DNA of 64,000 nucleotides from CAZTTG01 sp964615935 (lineage in GTDB: Bacteria; Planctomycetota; UBA1135; GCA-002686595), in NCBI GenBank assembly GCA_964615935.1, contig CAZTTG010000015.1:15602-79601 (forward strand). The letters run 5' to 3'. The notes under the pieces are model-generated. The model made no database searches. It worked only from the letters and a program-made list of their open reading frames with translations, and was not told the DNA's origin. Position numbers and translations under genes: made by a program. Positions 28,001 to 36,297 of the stretch are shown here, in pieces (within the stretch, counting starts at the first letter, position 1; each line of letters begins with the position of its first letter).

Positions 28001-28258
28001 GTCCACTTCACCGGCGACCAGGACCAGCGGCGCGAGCTGGACCTCTGGTTGGAGGGCTGGAGCCTCTCCCTGGCCGAGAGCAATCACCTCCGCACGGGCT
28101 ACCGCTCGGACGGCCTGCTCGACGTGCACGTGGTCACCGACGAGGACATCGAGCGGCAGACCAGCTTCGCGGCCAAGATCGGCGCGATCACCGACGCCGC
28201 CCGCCGGCTGCCCCTCCAGGGCGAGCCCGGGGCGGGCTCGGCCGTGGAGGACGAGTAG
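25049..28258 (+). CDS. Sensor / PEP-synthase-type ATP-grasp / nucleotidyltransferase fusion B1
   Basis: 1069 residues; ATG at 25049 overlaps the preceding stop, with GGAGGAG upstream. Residues ~15-140 (KELNCLYRVDEVL ... IPPGWQYPEVCGG ... DEGPFLREERRLITAIAERV) form a GAF-like sensory domain also present in the histidine kinase downstream. A helical linker follows. At ~345 LGGKAAGLFLATQAL begins a PPDK_N domain with RSSSLLEDRVGSAFSGKYKS near 448 and LVQCRSQSRS at its end. Then comes the domain with IGPGRWGSRGDIRLGV and GTHFFQDL, and from ~940 a nucleotidyltransferase domain: YVFGSTKNATAAANSDLDVLVHF, the GS-x(n)-DxD signature. No phosphohistidine or PEP-binding domain is visible. It could sense a ligand and nucleotidylate a target in response; GlnD and GlnE are nitrogen-control precedents for the last domain type. 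Paralogue at 33082-36297. Confidence 0.8.
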   Translation: MSEPDQRARKLLDDLQERAKELNCLYRVDEVLSRQDVPTQEVYRELIQAIPPGWQYPEVCGGVVSIPGEFGASSSYVEHPWRLSADVVVQGERIGEIVVYYAEERPKSDEGPFLREERRLITAIAERVGFYVMQRRLRKEHASWENAVQRLSSPGSPPWMVLLQFLRRTDPALLQRIARKMINHLCWNGIEEAESLLQESLQEFGPVQAEGVEANRPLVRGARQDTMGLTDRAFELASRHLSEAELVSRIQAWINEEKSTFLIKSLENPGTGLADLVEAVQRYQSAAIDESELTVAVRTSLKVSLLRRFFVDQLEFINVAKQFVEIGDFFDLVQHLVFTSRSQGKLGGKAAGLFLATQALRKSPEYAEVFSDLKVPKTWYIVSDAVLEFIQYNNLNEVYNRKYMEIERVRQDYPYIIQVFKNSDFPPEIVKGLAAALDDFEDRPLIVRSSSLLEDRVGSAFSGKYKSLFLANQGTKRQRLEALQDAIAEVYASVFGPDPIEYRAERGLLDFREEMGILIQEVVGERIGSCFLPAFAGVAFSNNEFRWSPRIKREDGLVRMVPGLGTRAVDRMGDDYPVLVAPGQPGLRVNWSADEIIRYSPRKMDVINLEHNVFETVEVEDLLRGNGDELPAARRMVSLVDGDRIRKPMGLEPDWESDDFVVTFEGLFTDTPFISRMGALLRVLREKLGMPVDIEFASTGEDLYLVQCRSQSRSAEHAPAPIPRDLPKDKVIFQANRHISNGRISNITHIVYVVPENYAKLGGVREMKAVARAVGRLNALLPRRQFVLIGPGRWGSRGDIRLGVSVTYSDINNTALLMEVAHQTGDYQPELSFGTHFFQDLVEADIRYIPIYPDRPGMHCNERFLLRARNILPDILPDFAHLADTLRVIDVPKQTEGRVLQVLLNADLDEAVGILDQPSTESDSPGRVDDTHEEQSGYHWRWRLTMARRIAAGLDAARFGVKAFYVFGSTKNATAAANSDLDVLVHFTGDQDQRRELDLWLEGWSLSLAESNHLRTGYRSDGLLDVHVVTDEDIERQTSFAAKIGAITDAARRLPLQGEPGAGSAVEDE

Positions 28259-28404
28259 CCCGCCTCGGTCGCCGGGGGCAGCCGGTCACCGCCCAGGAAG
28301 ACCTCGGCGCTCTTTCGATCCACTCGTCGGTCCGAGGCCACCGGCGAAGTGACTTCCCTACCCGTGCTCGGCAAGGTGCATCATTCTCAGTGAGCACAAG
28401 GGCC

Positions 28405-28433
28405 TTGCTGCTGTTCCGCCCCCGCTGTAGTCT
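28405..28433 (+). promoter_or_regulatory. Possible sigma70-type promoter of the sensor kinase gene
   Basis: TTGCTG (28405-28410) and TAGTCT (28428-28433) are 17 bases apart, about 95 bases before the chosen start of the histidine kinase gene. The -35 match is partial and the -10 is weak. The 270-base gap after the B1 gene shows that the kinase can be transcribed on its own. No other element in the gap is convincing. Confidence 0.3.
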
Positions 28434-28528
28434 TCTCGATCTCTGTGTCGTCCCCTGGGGACGCGCAGCGGGCTCCGGGATCCACGAACGTGTCGAGTGC
28501 GCAGCGACGGGGTGTGACTGGTATCGAG

Positions 28529-30277
28529 ATGAGGGACAAGGGCGATCCCTTCCCGGGCGAGCACCGCCCGGGAGACGGGGCGGCGGTCGAGAAGCGCCGC
28601 AACCTCACCAGGGTGCTCCTGCGGAGCGCCACTCAGGGTCTCCCGAGCCGGGATTTCCTCCCGGAGGTCTCACGAGCGATCATGGAGTTCTCGGACTCCG
28701 ACGCCGTCGAGCTGTGGGTGAGGGAAGACGAGCAGAAGCACTACCGATGTTCGGTGACGAGATTCGGTGAGATGCCCTTCGGCTTCATCCTCGTGCCCTG
28801 CCCCCTGGGTGAGGAGACGGCTCCCCCGCCGGAGACCGCCGAGGAGCTGGGGATGGAGATCCTCTGCTGCAACGTCATCCGGGGCGTTTCTGCGGGGCCC
28901 TGGATGCGCCTCACCCCGAAGGGAGCCTTCTTCCTGGCTGATACGGAGAATGCACTGAGCCCCCCGGAGGTGGGCTCGGATGGCCCGGGGGCTCCCGCCC
29001 TGCATCTTCCCACGAGCTACAGGAGCCTGGCCCTGATCCCCATCCCCATCGAGGGGCAATGCATCGGGCTCATGCAGCTCAAGTCCGTGCAGGGCCACCT
29101 CTTCCCGCCCGAGGACATGGCTCTGTACGAGGAAGTCGCGGAGATACTCGGCTTCGCGCTGACCCACCACTACGCCCACATCGAGCTGCGGGAGCGCATC
29201 AAGGAGCTCACCTGCCTGTACGAGATCGCCCAGGTGATCGGCCACCGCGAGCTGTCCTTCGACGAAGTCATCCAGTGCATCGCGGATCTCCTGCCTCCCG
29301 CCTGGCTGTATCCCGAGATCGCCTGCGCGCGTATCAGCGTCAATGGCGATTCCTACTCGACGGTGGGCTTCGAAGAGACGGCCTTCCGGCAATCGTCCGA
29401 GATCGTAGTCGCGGCCAAGCCCGTGGGAGCGGTCGAGGTCTTCTACCGGGAGAGGCGCATCACGCTCGACGAGGGTCCCTTCCTCGCGGAAGAGCGCAGC
29501 CTGATCGACAACATCGCCCGCAAGGTGGCCAACTTCTGCGAGCTGGTCGAGACCGAACGCGAGAAGGCGCGCCTGGAAGACCAGCTCCGGCACGCCGATC
29601 GCCTGGCCACCATCGGACAGCTCGCGGCCGGGGTCGCCCACGAGCTGAACGAGCCCCTGGGAAACATGCTCGGCTTCGCCCAGCTGGCCCGCAAGGCCCC
29701 CGAGTTGCCCGGCCAGGTTGCGCAAGACTTGAAACGCATCGAGTCCGCCGGCCTGCACGCGCGCGAGATCATAAAGAAGCTGATGGTGTTCTCGCGGCAA
29801 CTACCGCCCCGGAAGGTGCCCGTCGATCCGAACGCGCTGATCGACGAGTGCCTGTACTTCTTCGAGGATCGCTGCTCGAAATCGGGCATCCAGCTCCTGC
29901 GCAAGCTCGCCCGAGGTCTTCCCCGGATCACGGTGGATCCCGGGCAGCTCAACCAGGTCCTGGTCAACCTGGTGGTCAACGCCATCCAGGCGATGCCGGA
30001 GGGCGGCATCCTGACCGTCGAAACCCGGGCCAGCCGAGAGGAGATGGTCATCGCCGTGGGCGACACGGGGACGGGCATCGGCGAGGACATCAAGGACAAG
30101 GTCTTCATGCCCTTCTTCACCACCAAGGACGTCAAGGAGGGGACCGGGTTGGGCCTGGCCGTGGCCCACGGCATCATCTCCTCCCACAAGGGAACCATCG
30201 AGCTGAGGTCGAAGCCGGGATCGGGGACGCGCTTCATCATCCGGCTCCCCCAGAACGCAACCGTGAAGCTCGGGTGA
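28529..30277 (+). CDS. Soluble sensor histidine kinase with two GAF-like domains
   Basis: 582 residues from the ATG at 28529 (MRDKGDPFPG); a GTG at 28445 would add 28 residues. No membrane segment, so the signal is cytoplasmic. Residues ~25-215 form a GAF-like domain (TRVLLRSATQGLPSRDFL ... SLALIPIPIEGQCIGLMQL). Residues ~222-340 (KELTCLYEIAQVIG ... LLPPAWLYPEIACARI ... DEGPFLAEERSLIDNIA) match the sensory domain at the front of the B1 and B2 proteins of this locus. The H-box is GVAHELNEPLGNMLGF with phospho-acceptor His371; the ATPase part has NLVVNAIQAM, DTGTGIGEDI, PFFTTKDVKEGTGLGLA. One base separates it from the response-regulator gene, so the two form a two-component pair. It probably reports the same metabolite as B1/B2 (inference). 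Confidence 0.92.
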   Translation: MRDKGDPFPGEHRPGDGAAVEKRRNLTRVLLRSATQGLPSRDFLPEVSRAIMEFSDSDAVELWVREDEQKHYRCSVTRFGEMPFGFILVPCPLGEETAPPPETAEELGMEILCCNVIRGVSAGPWMRLTPKGAFFLADTENALSPPEVGSDGPGAPALHLPTSYRSLALIPIPIEGQCIGLMQLKSVQGHLFPPEDMALYEEVAEILGFALTHHYAHIELRERIKELTCLYEIAQVIGHRELSFDEVIQCIADLLPPAWLYPEIACARISVNGDSYSTVGFEETAFRQSSEIVVAAKPVGAVEVFYRERRITLDEGPFLAEERSLIDNIARKVANFCELVETEREKARLEDQLRHADRLATIGQLAAGVAHELNEPLGNMLGFAQLARKAPELPGQVAQDLKRIESAGLHAREIIKKLMVFSRQLPPRKVPVDPNALIDECLYFFEDRCSKSGIQLLRKLARGLPRITVDPGQLNQVLVNLVVNAIQAMPEGGILTVETRASREEMVIAVGDTGTGIGEDIKDKVFMPFFTTKDVKEGTGLGLAVAHGIISSHKGTIELRSKPGSGTRFIIRLPQNATVKLG

Positions 30278-30278
30278 G

Positions 30279-31640
<1,362 letters not shown>

Positions 31641-31691
31641 CCCCGCGTGCGGGCGGTCCGACGACTCGCCCGGCTGCCGGGAACCGGCGGC

Positions 31692-33056
31692 TCAGACGAC
31701 GCCTTGATCGATCATCGCGTCGGCGACGCGGGTGAAGCCCGCGATGTTGGCGCCGTTGACGTAGTTCCCGGGCGTTCCGTGTTTTTCGGCAGCATCGAGG
31801 CAGACGCGGTGGATGTTCCGCATGATCAGATGCAGGCGCGAATCGACCTCCTCCCGGGTCCAGGCGTACATCATGTTGTTCTGCGCCAGCTCCAGGCCGG
31901 CCACGGCCACTCCGCCGGCGTTGGCCGCCTTGCCTGGACCGTAGAGGATCCCCCCCTCCAGGAACAGTCTCGACGCCTCGGGGACGGTGGGCATGTTGGC
32001 CCCCTCGCAGACGAGCTGCACGCCGTTCTCCAGCAGATTCCTCGCATCCTGGGCGCTGATCTCGTTTTGGGTGGCGCAGGGGAAGGCGCAATCGGCCTTG
32101 TGCGCCCAGAGCGCGCTCTCTCCCAGGCTGCCGACATCCGTGGGCGAGTAGGTCGAGCTGGGGAAGTTCTCGGCGAACTCCGTGAGCCGGCCACGCCGCT
32201 GGAACTTCAGCTCCTTGAGCCAGCGCACCTTCTCCTCGTCCAGGCCCTCCGGATCGTGGATGTGCCCGCTGGAGTCGGAGACGGTGACCACCCTGGCGCC
32301 CAGCTGCACCAGCTTCTCGATGGTGTTCTGGGCCACGCTGCCGCTACCGGAGACCAGGCAGGTCTTGCCCTCCAGCGTCTGGTTGAGCGTGGCGAGCATC
32401 TCGGCGGCGAAGTAGGCGACGCCGTAGCCGGTGGCCTCGGGGCGCAGCAGCGAGCCGCCCCATTGCAGCCCCTTGCCGGAGAGGACGCTGGAGGAGTCGT
32501 TGCGGATCCGGCGGTACTTCCCGAAGAGATAGCCGATCTCGCGCCCACCCACGCCGATGTCGCAGCCGGGGATGTCGGTGTGCGAGCCGATGTGACGGTG
32601 CAGCTCGCTCATGAAGCTGTGGCAGAAGAGCATGACCTCCCGGTCGCTCTTGCCCTTGGGATCGAAGTTGGACCCCCCCTGGGCCCCTCCCAGGGGCAGC
32701 GTCGTGAGGCTGTTCTTGAAGACCTGCCCCAAGGCCAGCGACTTCATGATCCCCAGGGTGGCCGCCGGGTGGAAGCGCAGCCCGCCCTTGTACGGGCCGA
32801 TGGACCCGTTCATCTCGACGCGGTAGCCCCGATGGACCTGCACCTGATCCTGATCGTCGATCCACGGGACCGAGAAGAGGATGACGCGCTCGGGTTCGAC
32901 CAGGCGCTCCAGGATCCTGGCCCGACGGTACTCGGGATGGCTGTCCAGCAGCGGCACCAGGGATTCCGCAACCCCCTGGACGGCCTGGTGGAACTCCTGC
33001 TCACCCGGGTTGTTGGCCTTGACCATGGCCATGAGCTCGTTCACGTAACTTGTCAT
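31692..33056 (-). CDS. gdhA: NADP-type glutamate dehydrogenase lacking the catalytic lysine
   Basis: 454 residues, the standard length of class I hexameric glutamate dehydrogenase, and a different subgroup from the copy at 21957. ATG at 33056 has AGGAGGG upstream. GPYKGGLRFHP (Lys90), QVFKNSL (Lys114), DIPGCDIGVGGREIGYLFG (Asp166) and the nucleotide-binding SGSGSVAQN are conserved. The motif that should read GGAKGG reads LPLGGAQGGSNFDPKGKSD: codon CAG at 32681-32679 gives Gln126 where the family has the catalytic lysine (Lys125 of the Clostridium symbiosum enzyme). Such a protein should bind substrate and cofactor yet have little or no activity; a sequencing error of one base (AAG to CAG) is the alternative. 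It is the last gene of the long minus-strand operon, 25 bases after the B2 gene. Confidence 0.88.
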   Translation of the reverse strand: MTSYVNELMAMVKANNPGEQEFHQAVQGVAESLVPLLDSHPEYRRARILERLVEPERVILFSVPWIDDQDQVQVHRGYRVEMNGSIGPYKGGLRFHPAATLGIMKSLALGQVFKNSLTTLPLGGAQGGSNFDPKGKSDREVMLFCHSFMSELHRHIGSHTDIPGCDIGVGGREIGYLFGKYRRIRNDSSSVLSGKGLQWGGSLLRPEATGYGVAYFAAEMLATLNQTLEGKTCLVSGSGSVAQNTIEKLVQLGARVVTVSDSSGHIHDPEGLDEEKVRWLKELKFQRRGRLTEFAENFPSSTYSPTDVGSLGESALWAHKADCAFPCATQNEISAQDARNLLENGVQLVCEGANMPTVPEASRLFLEGGILYGPGKAANAGGVAVAGLELAQNNMMYAWTREEVDSRLHLIMRNIHRVCLDAAEKHGTPGNYVNGANIAGFTRVADAMIDQGVV

Positions 33057-33081
33057 CGCGGCCCTCCTGGCCAGTGAGATT

Positions 33082-36000
33082 TCATTCGATCGAGCCGCCG
33101 CTGTCTGGAGCCGGGCTGCTCTGCTGCAAGGGCCCCATCTCGAGGGGACGTGCTGTATCCGTGGCTGCGCCGATCTTGGCGGCATAGCTCGTTCGGCTGG
33201 CAATGTCCTCGTCCGTCACCAGGTGGACGTCCAGAAGGCCCCCCGAGCGATAACCCGTCTTGAGGTAGTTGACTTCGTCCAGGCAGATGCTCCATCCCTC
33301 GAACCAGGATGTGAGCTGCTCCCTCTGCTTCGCATCGCCCCGGAAGTGGACCAGGATGTCGATGTCGCTCCCGGGGCCCGCGGTCCCGTTGTTGGTGCTG
33401 CCGAAGAGGTAGAAGCCGACCACGCCGAATCGATCCCGCTCGATGCAGGCGGCGATCTTCTCCGCCATGCGGTAGCGCCAGCGCCAGTAGTTGTCCCCGC
33501 TCCCTTGATCGCGGGGCTCGTCCTCGCCCGGCTCGCCCAGCAGCACCTGTCGCTCCGAGAAGACGCCGATGGCACGGCCTGCGTCGGGGTTCATCAGCAC
33601 CTGCAGCACCTTGCCCCCGGTGACCTCCGGAATGTCGATCAGCCGTATCGTCTCGGCGAGGGATGTATGATCGGGCAGCAGCTTGCCAAGGAGGTTGTCC
33701 TTCTCCTTCAGGAATGACTGATCGAGATGCGCGCCCTCCCCGCCCAGGTGCAAGGGCAGGTAGCGGATCCCGGCCGCGACGAGGTCCTGCAGGAAGTGCG
33801 TGCCGATGGGGACGTCCATTCCGGCCCCGCCGGCGGCCCCCACGAGCTCGATCAGTATCGCCGCGCCGCGGACGTCCTCGAAACCGAGGCGTCCGTCCGC
33901 CTCCTCGCTGCCCACGCACAGCCGGGGGACCATCAAGGCGTAGTGCCTCTTGGGCAGGATCTCACCGAGCCGCGCGATGGCCGTCTTCACGGCTCGGCGG
34001 TCCTCGTCCCTCTCGAGAGCTCCGTAGGCGACCGGATCGACGTAGACGAGGTGCGTGATCTCGGCCAGCCGGCCGCTGGGGACTCCGCTACTCGAGAGGA
34101 AGAGGGTCTCCTCCTCGGGCACGCCGTCCGGGATTCGGGGCGGAAGCGCGTCTTCCGCGTGCATCTGCGGGCGGCACTGCAGCAGGTAGCAGTGCTGTCC
34201 GTCGCAGGCGAGCTCGATCTCGACCGGTACGCCCAGCGCCTCCTCCAGGGCTCTCAGCAGGGCGCGCACCTGCAGGGCGAAGGGGCTGCGCGAGATCAGG
34301 CCGTCGAAGGTGACGACCAGAGTGTCGCTGTCGAAGTCCAGAGCCTGCTTCTCCGGTGGAGCCAGCTCCTCGCCTTGGAGGACGGAGAACAGGAGCTCCA
34401 GATTGGGCAGGGCCGCTCCGTGCTGGCTCACGAAGGGCTCCAGATCGAGCGTCTCCACGCTGTTGGAGTCGAGGTCGATGACGTCGATGGTGTCCGGCGC
34501 GTAGCGCCGCGCTCCAGCGACCGTCCGCGTCGCCCTGATCGCGGGCTGTCCGGGAGCGAACCAGACGCTGTGGGCTCCGCTCCGCTCCTCGGCCAGCTCG
34601 GCGCCAATCCCCGGTACGAGCCGAACCAGGCCGTCGCTGCGCTCGAGTCGGGTGGACCAGCGGCAATCGTTCCGACTCCTCGCAACGGCAGCGCATATCG
34701 GGAAGAAGTACGACCCCACGCGCACCCCGACGGCTTCCTGGATGAGTATCCCCATCTCCTCCCTGAAGTCGAGGAGACCATGCCTGGTCCTGAACTCGAT
34801 CGGCTCCACCGAGAACATGGACGCGTAGACCTCGGCGATGGCCCTGGTGAGACCTTTGAACCTGTCCTGCTTGCTCCCCTGATTGGCCACGAACACGCTC
34901 TTGTACTTGCCCTGCAGGGTGAGGCTCGCGTGGCCCTCCAGGAGGCTCGAGCTCCTCACGATCAGGGGCCGCTCGCCGAACTCGTCCAGGATCACGGAGA
35001 GGCTCTTGACCATCTCCGGCGGATAGATGCACTGGGAGAAGGTCTGCAAGACGTGAGGGTACTCGAGGCGGACCTTCTCCGATCCCTTGTACTTCTGGGC
35101 GATGATCTCATCGATGCTGTTGTAGTGCATGAACTGGATGATCATGTCCGAAGGGATGTACCGGGCCTCGGGGATGCGGATGGTGGACAGCAGCCCTGAT
35201 CGATCCGGTGACTCCTTCAGGATCTTGCCAGCGAGGATGAGGTTCGCGGCTTTCCCGCCCAGCATGCCGTGGCTGTTGGCATCGAGGATCACTCCCTTCA
35301 GGACATCCTGCAGGTCGGTTATGTCCAGATACTCCTTGGCGACGTTGATGTAGTCGAGCTGATTCGAGAGTATGCGCTGGATCAGGGAGACCCTGAGGCC
35401 GCGCGAGATCGGATGAAGGTCGGTGGCCCCCTCGTAGGCTCCGCCGGTGTAGCGCCTGAGCGCTTCGGCGATCTCCGCCAGGGTCACGTTGCGGTGCACG
35501 AAGCGCTTGAGGTCGCTGAGCCTGTCCTCCTGGATCCACAGGTGAATCCGCGCGAGGATCTCGTCCCCACTCAAGTGGCGGTCCGCGAGGCGGAAGATGC
35601 GCTCGGTGAGCTCCGTGGACAGATCCAGCGGCTGGTCGGACTGCTCCTGGGAGAGGTCACCGTTCAGGGAGTACTCGTACTGCCGGTCGACGGGTGATGC
35701 CAGCAGCCGCAGCTCCTCGGCGTCCTCGAACCCGCTCCAGCAGAGGTGATTGAGCATCCGGCTGGCCACCCGGGAGAACAGGATCTTGTTGGTCTGCCGG
35801 AGCAGGTCGAGGACCGCCTCCCAATCCCGCTTGCGGCTGTCCGTGAGCTCGTCCTGCGCCGTCTGCCGCTCGCGGAAGAGCTTCTGCATGCCCTTGTAGA
35901 CCACGAAGTGGCTGATCCTGTCGGCGATGGTGCCGATCAGCTTCTTCTCCTCGCTGAGGAATGGGCCGAAGTCGGCCGGCGGCATCTCCTGCGCGTAGTA

Positions 36001-36297
36001 GACCTCGATGGAGCCGACGACGGCCTCCTGGTCCGCGATGCCGGCGCTCAGCACCCAGGGGGATTCCTGGAAGTCGGCGGAGACGTAGTCACGGTTGCCG
36101 AGGGTGATCCTGGCGCGACAGTGCTCGGAGAACTGCCAGCCGGGAGGGATGGCCTCGACGATCTTCTGGCAGACCTCTCCGATGCTGGCTTCGGAGTCCT
36201 TCAGCAGCTCCTCGATGGCGTACAGGCAGGTGAGCTCCTTCGCCCGCTCGGTCAGCGCCTCGATGAGCTGGATGGCGGATCTAGTCTGATCCTTCAT
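33082..36297 (-). CDS. Sensor / ATP-grasp / nucleotidyltransferase fusion B2, degenerate ATP-grasp
   Basis: 1071 residues, same domain order as B1. Sensory domain ~15-140 (KELTCLYAIEELL ... IPPGWQFSEHCRARI ... FGPFLSEEKKLIGTIADRI); PPDK_N region starting at LGGKAANLILAGKIL; nucleotidyltransferase near the end with YLFGSTNNGTAGPGSDIDILVHF and, as in B1, DVHLVTDEDIASRTSYAAKIGA. Two motifs differ from A1, A2 and B1. The nucleotide-binding stretch reads RSSSLLEGHASLTLQGKYKS, so the Asp of the Glu-Asp pair is Gly. The 'GxGRWGS' motif is replaced by VPRLCVGSEE, while GTHFLQDL is kept. The ATP-grasp part may therefore be inactive while sensing and nucleotidyl transfer are intact (inference). It overlaps the end of the A2 gene by 17 bases, which suggests coupling. 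Confidence 0.8.
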   Translation of the reverse strand: MKDQTRSAIQLIEALTERAKELTCLYAIEELLKDSEASIGEVCQKIVEAIPPGWQFSEHCRARITLGNRDYVSADFQESPWVLSAGIADQEAVVGSIEVYYAQEMPPADFGPFLSEEKKLIGTIADRISHFVVYKGMQKLFRERQTAQDELTDSRKRDWEAVLDLLRQTNKILFSRVASRMLNHLCWSGFEDAEELRLLASPVDRQYEYSLNGDLSQEQSDQPLDLSTELTERIFRLADRHLSGDEILARIHLWIQEDRLSDLKRFVHRNVTLAEIAEALRRYTGGAYEGATDLHPISRGLRVSLIQRILSNQLDYINVAKEYLDITDLQDVLKGVILDANSHGMLGGKAANLILAGKILKESPDRSGLLSTIRIPEARYIPSDMIIQFMHYNSIDEIIAQKYKGSEKVRLEYPHVLQTFSQCIYPPEMVKSLSVILDEFGERPLIVRSSSLLEGHASLTLQGKYKSVFVANQGSKQDRFKGLTRAIAEVYASMFSVEPIEFRTRHGLLDFREEMGILIQEAVGVRVGSYFFPICAAVARSRNDCRWSTRLERSDGLVRLVPGIGAELAEERSGAHSVWFAPGQPAIRATRTVAGARRYAPDTIDVIDLDSNSVETLDLEPFVSQHGAALPNLELLFSVLQGEELAPPEKQALDFDSDTLVVTFDGLISRSPFALQVRALLRALEEALGVPVEIELACDGQHCYLLQCRPQMHAEDALPPRIPDGVPEEETLFLSSSGVPSGRLAEITHLVYVDPVAYGALERDEDRRAVKTAIARLGEILPKRHYALMVPRLCVGSEEADGRLGFEDVRGAAILIELVGAAGGAGMDVPIGTHFLQDLVAAGIRYLPLHLGGEGAHLDQSFLKEKDNLLGKLLPDHTSLAETIRLIDIPEVTGGKVLQVLMNPDAGRAIGVFSERQVLLGEPGEDEPRDQGSGDNYWRWRYRMAEKIAACIERDRFGVVGFYLFGSTNNGTAGPGSDIDILVHFRGDAKQREQLTSWFEGWSICLDEVNYLKTGYRSGGLLDVHLVTDEDIASRTSYAAKIGAATDTARPLEMGPLQQSSPAPDSGGSIE

